Origin: Plasmodium coatneyi
Lineage: Eukaryota; Apicomplexa; Aconoidasida; Haemosporida; Plasmodiidae
Assembly: GCF_001680005.1 (NCBI RefSeq)
Contig: NC_033567.1
Location: 4,402,001 to 4,466,000 of the forward strand
Reading direction: 5' to 3'
Length of the DNA stretch: 64,000 nt
Position 1 is the stretch's first letter. Every line of letters starts with the position of its first letter. Positions 55,976 through 64,000 of this stretch are shown one piece after another. A program made the position numbers and the translations under genes. The notes under the pieces were generated by a model. It made no database searches. It was not told the origin of the DNA and worked only from the letters and a program-made list of their open reading frames with translations.

Positions 55976-58627
55976 ATGATCCAAGTGAACTACAAGGACG
56001 GCAGTGAAAAGTACAGCAGTAAATATAGAGAATATAATTATTACAGGAATTATATAAGCGCTATAAAAGGCAAATATATGGGTTTTGTAAATATGCAAAG
56101 AGATAGCCCGAACGGCAGGTATTTTAATGACCCTCGAAGGAGCAACAATTACTACTACTACAACCGGGAGGGGAACCTGCACAGCAGCGCATACAGAAGT
56201 TCGTACAGAAACTCGTACAGAAATTCGTACAAGAATTCTTACAAAAATTCATACAAAGGTTTGCACAAAAATTTGTATGAAAATTCGTACCAGAATTCGT
56301 ACCAATATTCGTACCATAACGGATACCACGACCCGCACAACCACTTGCACAATAGCGGCTTCGACAATGCCTACAGTAACGAATACAGCAATGCGTACGG
56401 CAACCCCTACGGGGGCGGCTTCAAGCTGCTGAAGGGGAAAAGAATCAGGAGCTTCAACAGTAGCAGCAACTCCACCCGGAAAGGAAAGCTCATTAAGAAA
56501 TTTAAAAACTACGATGTGGACGAAAATATGATCAGGGCGTATAAAAATGGGAGGAAACGCAGCTATTCGTCCATGAGGGAGATAAGTGACCATGAGCAGA
56601 GACATCATAAGGTGTATCTAGAATCCAAGTACGACCACGAGGAGTATCAAAATAGTTACATAAAAGGATTTAACTTAAGCAGAAAAAGAAACTACTATTC
56701 GTATAGGAAGAAATTGTACAATAGTGATAAGAGAAATTACGACACCCACTTTGGACAGGGGAACATCTTCTACAATAATGAATATTACTTATTTAACGAC
56801 GGCTCTATGTTGAAAAGGAAAAAAATGTATTATGGTAATAAGAATAGCTTTAGAACAAATTCGAGGAGCTATAATGGGTATCCAGACAGAATGAATAATA
56901 GAAGGAGAGATTCCCACCGAAATGGGAGGTGTAAAGCGACCGCTGCACATGCAAAGGAGACAGGCAGTTGGGGAGGGGGACCAAGTGCAAACAGCGCAAC
57001 GAGTGTAGATACCGAAGTGAGAGGATGCAATTATAAGGACAAGGATGACAAATCGAATAAATCATTCAAGTTAAAAAATAGCCATACGACACGAGATGAT
57101 GGTACAGGGAAATCAAACATGAGGGCCGAAATTATGGGAAATAGGAGGAACCCCGCCGCGTACATTAATAAGGAAAAAAGTTCAGAAGAATCCCACCGTA
57201 AGTATACACGAGGGGTAAGGAAAAGAAAAAAGGCTCCCGAAAGTTATAGCGGTACAACAAGTGGACGTCCGACTAGGCAAAGGAGCGTGCAACGAAGAAA
57301 GCGAAGAAAAGATAGCCTGAGCAGCAATGACGAAACGGGTACAAGTGCTTCTTCAGAAAGAGATAGCAGCTTCTCTTCATTTGTAAATAAAAAAAAACAC
57401 CATGCCGATAGGTACAGTAGTGATTCCTACGAGTGTACCCCTTCCGACGAATCAACGGATGATATGTCATCGAGAAAAAAATACAACCACAAAAGAAACA
57501 GAACGAAAATTTCCGATATGGACGATAATAGCTATAGGAAGAAAAAAAAAAAAAAAAAAGAAAAAGAAAACGATGACTCAGATGATGAGATTGTACATTT
57601 CAGTTGGAAAAAGGGAATGATCCTAAATAACTGTTATGTGGTGATACGAAAAATGGGGGAGGGAACCTTCGGGAGAGTTCTTCTCTGTCAACACATGGAC
57701 ACAAAAAAGTATTACGCAGTGAAGGTAGTACGAAATATTAGGAAGTATACTAAATCTGCAAAAATAGAAGCAGATATTTTGAAGAAAATTCAAAATAATG
57801 ATTTTAAAAATAATAATATTGTAAAATATCATGGAAGGTTCATGTACTACGATCACATGTGTTTAGTTTTCGAACCCCTGGGTCCATCTCTCTACGAAAT
57901 TATCACCAAGAATAATTACAACGGGTTCCATTTGGAGGATATAAAGCTTTACTGCATTGAAATGTTGAAGGCATTAAATTATTTGCGCAAAATATGCTTA
58001 ACGCATACAGACTTGAAGCCAGAAAATATTTTGCTAGACGATCCATATTTTGAGAAAACCCTAGTCAGTGTTAGAAGAGCTACAGATGGAAAGAGGGTTG
58101 AGATTTTTAGAACAAAATCTACGGGTATCAAGTTGATCGATTTTGGTTGTGCCACTTTTAAGGATGGATACCATGGGTCTATAATAAACACAAGACAGTA
58201 TCGCGCTCCGGAAGTTATCCTAAATTTAGGATGGGATGTGTCAAGTGATATGTGGAGTTTTGGTTGTGTGTTGGCTGAATTGTACACAGGGGATCTTCTA
58301 TTTAGAACCCATGAACATTTAGAACACTTAGCCCTGATGGAAGCTATTATTCAGCCAATCCCCAAAAAAATGATATGCAACGCAGTTAGAACAAATGGGG
58401 CCAAATATGTAAATAGGGATGAACTTAGATTAGCTTGGCCAGAAAACGCATCTAGTTTTGAATCCATTAAGTATGTGAAGAAGTCCCTGCCCCTGTACAA
58501 ACTTATAAGGAATGATTTGTTTTGCGACTTCTTGTATAGCATACTGCAGATCGACCCCGCTTTGAGGTCCACCCCTGCGGAGCTCCTCAAGCATAGGTTT
58601 CTGCAGGAGAGTTATGACTACTACTAG
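55976..58627 (+). CDS. CLK1: CDK-like kinase CLK1 (LAMMER kinase)
   Basis: Single exon, 883 residues, close to the ~880 of P. falciparum CLK1/LAMMER. Dual-specificity nuclear kinase that phosphorylates SR splicing factors. The N-terminal ~545 residues are a basic, Tyr/Asn/Arg/Ser-rich extension with NSYK/NSYR repeats, several KR-type nuclear localisation clusters and RSVQRRKRRK. The kinase domain (~551-880) has GEGTFG (~559-564), the VAIK-equivalent AVKVV (~582), HTDLKPEN (~676-683) and IDFG (~719-722). The LAMMER motif appears near ~779 as EHLALMEAI. Canonical EHLAMMERI has Arg where this has Ala. The domain ends with RSTPAELLKHRFL. All catalytic residues are present. The start ATG is preceded by stops in frame. 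Confidence 0.96.
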   Translation: MIQVNYKDGSEKYSSKYREYNYYRNYISAIKGKYMGFVNMQRDSPNGRYFNDPRRSNNYYYYNREGNLHSSAYRSSYRNSYRNSYKNSYKNSYKGLHKNLYENSYQNSYQYSYHNGYHDPHNHLHNSGFDNAYSNEYSNAYGNPYGGGFKLLKGKRIRSFNSSSNSTRKGKLIKKFKNYDVDENMIRAYKNGRKRSYSSMREISDHEQRHHKVYLESKYDHEEYQNSYIKGFNLSRKRNYYSYRKKLYNSDKRNYDTHFGQGNIFYNNEYYLFNDGSMLKRKKMYYGNKNSFRTNSRSYNGYPDRMNNRRRDSHRNGRCKATAAHAKETGSWGGGPSANSATSVDTEVRGCNYKDKDDKSNKSFKLKNSHTTRDDGTGKSNMRAEIMGNRRNPAAYINKEKSSEESHRKYTRGVRKRKKAPESYSGTTSGRPTRQRSVQRRKRRKDSLSSNDETGTSASSERDSSFSSFVNKKKHHADRYSSDSYECTPSDESTDDMSSRKKYNHKRNRTKISDMDDNSYRKKKKKKKEKENDDSDDEIVHFSWKKGMILNNCYVVIRKMGEGTFGRVLLCQHMDTKKYYAVKVVRNIRKYTKSAKIEADILKKIQNNDFKNNNIVKYHGRFMYYDHMCLVFEPLGPSLYEIITKNNYNGFHLEDIKLYCIEMLKALNYLRKICLTHTDLKPENILLDDPYFEKTLVSVRRATDGKRVEIFRTKSTGIKLIDFGCATFKDGYHGSIINTRQYRAPEVILNLGWDVSSDMWSFGCVLAELYTGDLLFRTHEHLEHLALMEAIIQPIPKKMICNAVRTNGAKYVNRDELRLAWPENASSFESIKYVKKSLPLYKLIRNDLFCDFLYSILQIDPALRSTPAELLKHRFLQESYDYY
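56190..56325 (+). repeat. 12-bp tandem repeat encoding NSYK/NSYR
   Basis: About ten imperfect copies of (a)a(a/g)aattcgtac in the CLK1 N-terminal extension encode NSYRNSYKNSYK-type tetrapeptides that drift to NSYQ and YHNGY. Confidence 0.88.
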
Positions 58628-59282
58628 GGGGGATGTTATAGCGGTGTTATATAAGTCGTGATGGCATTCCTCATTGGGGGCACACCTCAAACGGAGTAGG
58701 GGAAAACCCCTCCCAGGAGGACAACCCATTTTTAGGTAATTGTTTTTTTTTTTCCCCATTTGAATTAAAGCAGAATTGATTATTTTTTACCCATCCAATT
58801 TGTTTTCATTTTTTTAATTCACCTTAATTTTTTTTTTTATTTGTGATTTTCGCTACGTTGCCCAGCCGTTTTATTCCTATCAGTGTATGCGCCTCAATGA
58901 ATGGCATTTTTTGAAATTGCCGCGGTGTATATGTTTATGTGTCTTTTTTTTTTTTTTACGCACCTTCCCCGTGTGAAGACCTCTACACAGATATGGTCTC
59001 CACGGTTCATAAATATATCATACCAGGGTGGTAACCCCCTTAATTGTATTTTTGGTTCATTTTGTGGGGCCCCCAAATTTTGTGTACACAAGTGGGGCTC
59101 ACGTGTAAATTTGCGAATGTGCATATGGCTACATTCTTATATGTACGTGCGTGGCTTTGCATTTTTCTACGCACTCATCGAACTTATCATATTTTCCCTA
59201 ATTTTTTGTTTTTATGTAACCGTTTCCATTACGCGATAAAAAGCAGCGCGCTGCAAAATAATTCCTTCAATAATAGTGTGTG
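58628..59282. other. Tail-to-tail intergenic region, CLK1 / mS29
   Basis: About 0.65 kb of T-rich DNA with both 3' UTRs; nothing else seen. Confidence 0.65.
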
Positions 59283-61528
59283 TTACCTCTGCAGTATGAG
59301 GTAATACTTGGGATCGTTAAAAAGGAGAATTTTGACAAAGTGGGACGTAATACAAGGTATACAAAAAAGGATACGCAAAAGGGGAGGGCTGAAATGTAAG
59401 CACAAATAAAAAAATGAGAGGTAGTGCGCTTCGACGGCATGCTCAAAATAAAAAAAGTGCCGATTATTATTGTCTCTGTCCGAAATAGCTTTTAAGAATC
59501 ATTCATGGGGTGAGAAAACTGAGGGGTGTTTCTTCATTTGCCATAACAAGTTCGTATTGTGCGTATGAAAGAGACACTGTGGGGCGAATCAGTACAACGT
59601 GGTTAAGAGCTTTCTCGCCTGAAAACCATTTCCTCCTAAAAAAAAAAAAAAAAAAAAAAAAAAATTACACTCCAAAGCGGATGTCGGATGCATGTTCCCG
59701 TTTATTTGCACAAATGGGAGAATTCGTTATGAGGACAGGCAGAATGATCCCTACCTGTGAGCATGTAGAAGTATTCCAACTTGTTCACATCGAAATTGTA
59801 TATTACGTTCTGGTTGTACAAATGGGAAACGTAATTCTTAAACTCACGCAGGGTGAAATTACGAGCGGTTTTAACGTCCCTTTTGTGTATGCCCAGCAAT
59901 TCTGGTCTGAAATTTCTCCTATTTTCCCTATCCCAACAGGTGGAAACAATTTTAACGCACCTTTTATATTTATTGGCGTCCCATTTGAGTAGTAATTTAG
60001 GAATAGTAAAATAGTACGTAGGAATGTATCCATTATATTTTGTATTTTCAAAATTTATGGAAAGATATTCTGAGACGCTGAGGTTGAAGTTGAACTGATC
60101 CACAGCAATCAGGAGGGGGAATTCAGTTTGTCTCTTCAAATGTTCAAACAATGCATAGATGCAGAGGTTAGCATATGACACATTATTTATACCAATGTTT
60201 GCCAATTCTAACAGATTTGGGGGCACAGAAAATTTATCCAAAAGGTTTGGTATTTTCACATTGTCGTAGTAAAATTTGTACAATTTTTGCCTGTACAAAT
60301 TTTTTTCCCTTTCAGTTAGGGCATTATAATTTTCTTCATCATTTGCTACTTCCGCATCGATCGTTTTTCTGATAATCTCATCATAAATTTTTTTATTGTA
60401 CAATAAATGTGTTCCATCTAGGCAGGTATTTTCCAGAATTCTTTTATCCACTTTTAATTTTTTTAAAAAGGCTTCATTTGTTTTTACTATATCTTCCAAA
60501 AATTGTCTGCTCAGTTCTGGCTGAATATACAAGTTCGTATTGCTCCTCACAATAGTGTTAATGTCAAATTTGTATTTTTTTAAATCTGGGACGAAGATAA
60601 CAAACCATTGGTTTAGCTTCGCCCAGAGGACTATGGTGTTTAGGATGCAGCTCTTTCCTGTTCCCCTCTTTCCGTCTATTAGGAAGCTTCTACTTTTGTA
60701 AGACACCCCGTTGTAGTTGTTCCCTCTACTGTATGCTCCCTCAGTTGATTCCTCATTCGCAACACCACCATCGTAGTAACTAGTGCATTCACCTTTTTGC
60801 GCGAAATAGCTATCCAGTTTGTAGGAATCTCTCCGTTTGCACAGTTTGTAATTCCCCTCAAAGTGTTTCATCTCGTCTACAATTTCGTACGCCAATTTTC
60901 TGAACAGCAGTCCTACTCCCTTCAAATTTTCCGCATTCCTTATCAACCGTTCATCTGGCACGATGTGGTTCTTTTCCAGTTCGTTCAAAAATAAGTCAAG
61001 GTTATCATATTGGTGGTCACCATCGGGGATGGAGGTCTCCTTCCCTTTGGCTTGTGTACTGCTCTCCCGATCGCTGCTCCCCCCACCGTGCATTAGGATA
61101 TCCTTGGGTAATTCCCCCGCAAGGCCCTCAGGGAAAAAACCGTCCAAGTGCTCCTTCTCGAAGAGGAAGCATTTATCCAAATTTTCAATGGCAAAATGGG
61201 AAGGGGTAACATTCATTAACCTGTCGTTCTTCACATTGATATACATGTCTGGGTTGAAGAAAAAATCGGCCACATTTTTTTTTCTCACCGTGGCAGGAAT
61301 ATTTAGCAGCTTATTAAATCGTTCCTCGTCGTATGGGAATGCCACCAACTCCTTGTTGTAAATTTTCATCAAATCGTCTTCATTTCGTTTGCGGTTTTCT
61401 CTATATGTTCTGTGCACCTTTGTGTTGTTGATAATGGACGGGATGTTGTACGTGTTGAATGGGCGCACAGAGCCCAGGGGAATTTTCATCTTTCGTCTTA
61501 ACCAGGGGGGTGCGGAAAAGGGGGGCAT
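59283..61528 (-). CDS. Mitochondrial small-subunit ribosomal protein mS29 (DAP3), three exons
   Basis: Exons are 61528-59755, 59635-59596 (only 40 bp) and 59388-59283. The first donor is ACAG|GTAGGG and its acceptor T-tract-TAG; the second acceptor is TTTCAG; phases 1 and 2 agree, giving 639 residues. The second donor could instead lie three bases earlier (59599). This is a GTP-binding protein of the mitoribosome small subunit. The N-terminus from Met 61528 is Arg/Lys-rich without acids early on, fitting a mitochondrial presequence; Met 61489 is an alternative start. The P-loop GKRGTGKS is at ~283-290, followed by WFVIFVPDLKKY and the DAP3-type TNEAFL segment. The short second exon restores the family block LTGGNGFQARKLL, and the third ends NDPKYYLILQR. 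Reading through the first intron would instead give an unrelated tail. Confidence 0.85.
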
Positions 61529-62761
61529 AGGACAAAAAAGGGAAATCCGTTTTGTGTGCTCATTCTTCCCCACTCGATTTGGGCTTCTCACATGGGGGGA
61601 AATTAACACAGATGGGACACTTCCCTATATATAAATGGGCTCGTACATACGTCCATGGGAATCATCCGGGGGGAGGCAAAAGTTAGGTGTGGGGAAAAAT
61701 GGCCACTCCGCACCTCATCACTGAAGCAGCGGATTCAAATTCACATGTATACAAACGGAAGAGGGGGTAAACTGAATGGCGCAGTGAAATAAAACGCGCC
61801 CTGAACAAGTGATGTACGAACGCTTAAATATGTCACCGTGGCGGGGGGAAGAAAAAAAAAAAAAAAAAAATTTCACTCACGCAGGATAAATATTTGTACA
61901 TGTATTATCGGCCCACACAATTTTAGGTTACCTAAACGTATAATACAACAGATGATAATTTTTTATTGGAAAAAAATATCACTCACGTGGAACTGCTCAA
62001 GTAACTTCTAACAGATGTGCATCTGTGTAGTTCAAAGACTTGTTCGTTTGTAGAAGGGGCGGAACGGAATGGTGAACGTGTGTAAAATTCTATTGTCCCT
62101 AAGGCCGTGCGTTGTAGCACCAACTGTATGTGGGACTATTTTGTGCGGTTATACCGATTGATTGCAAAGCGGCCCCCTCAAGTTGGTCACTCAAAGCTGG
62201 GGAGGGAGCTGCCTCCATGGGGGATATATACCGCTTCAATTTTGTACTACCTCATCATGTCATCGTTATGGGGAGACGATAGAGTGTCATTGGGGCACTT
62301 ATGCACGAAGGAACTAAGATTCCCTCACCCGCTTGGCTAATTTGTCGAAAACCCCTGTTCATTTTTTTTCTTTTCAAATGTTAAGGAAACAAGTTTATTT
62401 TGCAAATAAATTGAGGTTGTAAAAAAAACAAATTGCATAGGCAAACATGAACGGTGCAAAGACATACTTGAACCATGTCATATGGGCAGTGATGCAGAAG
62501 GGTTATGTGTGGTAGAATAAGTGGGCAGATTAAACTGAAAAAATTGGAAGCAGATAAGCAGGAACCGTGCAAAGGATGCGTATAAAATGCTAGCGCGAGT
62601 AGGGCAAAAAAAAAGTGATTGCTCCTAATTGGATTACTTAAAAAATGGGGAAAGCTTCTTCCCTTTGTATGCACAACAAAGCAAAGCGCAGAGACACATT
62701 TTCATCATCAAAAGGGGGGGTATTCCTCGAATTAATTTTTCCTTTTCTCTTCACACAGATG
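61529..62761. other. Tandem intergenic region, mS29 / helicase
   Basis: About 1.2 kb between minus-strand genes: the mS29 promoter/leader and the helicase 3' UTR. It has an A20-class run near 61852-61870. No gene seen. Confidence 0.6.
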
Positions 62762-64000
62762 CTACTCCCTGTAGAGCGTATTGTACAGCTCTTTCTTCAG
62801 GCGTAGCAACTGCTTTAGGATGGCTTCGTTTGTTATTTTCCCGGATGAGTTGTCCGAGTCTGAGGAGCTTCCTTCTTCGTCTTCCAATTCGGCTTCTCTA
62901 GCTAGCTTGCTTAGAAGGGATTTACTTCTATTGTCTTTTATTTTATTTTGCAATTGTACCATTTTGTTGCAGCAGAGAATTGCACTGTTTATTTTGGTGT
63001 GTTCGTGATCACTGATTCGGTTGACCATTTCGAGTTCGTGCAGATTCTCGAAAATGAGGCCAATTTTTTTGAGTGAACTTTTCCAGCGCGCTATTTCGTC
63101 GTCCGTGATGAAGCAGATGCAGGTGCCTACAGGGGGGGGCGGTGGAAAGGCATAAAAAGTGGAATGCTTACAGGAATGCATGTTTAAATAAACGCTACGA
63201 TAATTAGTAAGTTGTTACATAAATGCAGTTATGAGGCTGTTTTTTTTTTTTTTTTTCGGGGGGATGACTTTTTACCTGTCTTGAAATTTCTAGCCGTGCG
63301 GCCAGATCGATGTACAAAGGTGATATCCGAAACGGGACAGCTGAGCTGAATTATCACGTCACATTTGTCCAAGTCGATTCCTCTGCTTAGTACATCCGTG
63401 CAAAACATAACAGAATGGTTGGTCGATTGGGAAAATTTTGAAATATTTTGCATGCGCTCTTTGAGGGATTGTTTGGAGTGTATCGAAAAAATGTTTATCC
63501 GTTCCTTTAGGGACATGTCACAACGGTATTTCTTCGGCACGGATGACTCTAACCCTTGGTCGAAGAATAAAAATCTAAATATGCTATTTAGCTCTTTGGT
63601 TTCCTTGATGGTGTTTACAAAGATTACTATTTTTTTTACCTCCCCATGTGCAGCATTGTCACTGTTACGGTTTAACTGATTGGTGTTTTCTGGATAATGG
63701 TCCACTGAATTGGTTAGAAAGTACATCTTGAGAAGGTAAAAAAGTTTGTGTAGTATTTTTTTCTTTTCACATTTGACCACGTTCAGGGAGAGACCATCGG
63801 GGAGGATGCTGCCTCCCTCACCCCGGGACGGGTCATCTACCAAGTGATCATCGGCCAAATTGATGATGCAGGATTTTTCTTTCCTTATGGTAACGTAATT
63901 TAACAATTTGGCTAGATTTTCATTTTGCAAATGGACTGACAACCCTAAAGTAGCGGAAAGGAGAAAAGTTTGAATAAATTTTTTCTTCTCCCCCACGGAT
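62762..64000 (-). CDS. DEAD-box RNA helicase, MAK5/DDX24-like, 3' part
   Basis: The visible exons are 64000-63276 (continuing beyond the window) and 63126-62762, joined ACAG|GTAAAA to TGTAG|GCACC, phase 1; about 360 residues are visible. Present are motif III (LLSATLG), motif IV (KIVIFVNT), V (FCTDVLSRGIDL) and VI (HRSGRTAR). The segment ENLAKLLNYVTIRKEKSCIINLAD after SAT, the spacing to motif IV and the C-terminal FKKI-like WKSSLKKIGLIFENL extension resemble DDX24/yeast MAK5, needed for 60S ribosome assembly in the nucleolus. The acidic Ser-rich stretch EDEEGSSSDSDNSSG is a likely CK2-type region. Motifs Q, I and DEAD lie outside the window, so clade placement is tentative. Confidence 0.8.

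Noticed and set aside
1..64000. Transposon, integrated element, CRISPR array or horizontally acquired cassette
   Set aside because: No transposase, integrase, terminal repeats or spacer arrays were seen. Gene content and codon use are uniform and consistent with core Plasmodium chromosome.

Overview
This window is nuclear chromosomal DNA from a malaria parasite (Plasmodium). Three things point there: strongly asymmetric poly(A)/poly(T) tracts of 20-34 bases, Asn-rich and charged low-complexity inserts inside conserved proteins, and short GT-AG introns. The coding regions are clearly less AT-rich than in P. falciparum. That suggests the P. vivax / P. cynomolgi / P. knowlesi clade; I cannot fix the species from sequence alone. 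The gene order (centrin-2, NUP313, apicoplast PDH E1-beta, M17 leucyl aminopeptidase, DDX5, CLK1/LAMMER kinase) matches my memory of the P. falciparum chromosome 14 block around PF3D7_1446600 to PF3D7_1445400.

Layout: 1-693 (+) 3' end of a centrin gene. 1494-9848 (-) giant FG nucleoporin. 13698-14918 (+) apicoplast pyruvate dehydrogenase E1 beta. 16088-19525 (-) seven-TM GPCR-like membrane protein. 22177-24006 (+) M17 aminopeptidase. 25284-27681 (+) two-exon protein of unknown function. 30352-33605 (-) DDX5/DBP2 RNA helicase with a 1.67 kb intron. 37783-41566 (+) three-exon RND/Patched-Dispatched-like transporter. 43280-44854 (+) three-exon basic protein resembling SERBP1/HABP4. 46193-48948 (-) four-exon RRM + SPOC protein. 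53001-53453 (-) C1D/Rrp47 exosome cofactor. 55976-58627 (+) CLK1 kinase. 59283-61528 (-) three-exon mitochondrial ribosomal protein mS29 (DAP3). 62762-64000 (-) 3' part of a MAK5/DDX24-like DEAD-box helicase.

Exon joins were worked out by hand from GT/AG sites and reading phase. The large divergent intergenic regions (2.5-4.2 kb) hold no recognisable genes and probably carry the promoters. No rRNA, tRNA, CRISPR array or mobile element was seen. The genes are independent housekeeping or regulatory loci, not an operon. RNA biology recurs (DDX5, SPOC/RRM, C1D, CLK1, MAK5-like, SERBP1-like), as do the organelles (apicoplast PDH, mitochondrial mS29).

The most notable items are the GOST/GPR180-like seven-TM protein, the RND transporter, the exceptionally long intron in the DBP2/p68 orthologue, and a possible small acidic gene interrupted by an A-run frameshift near 45.8 kb.
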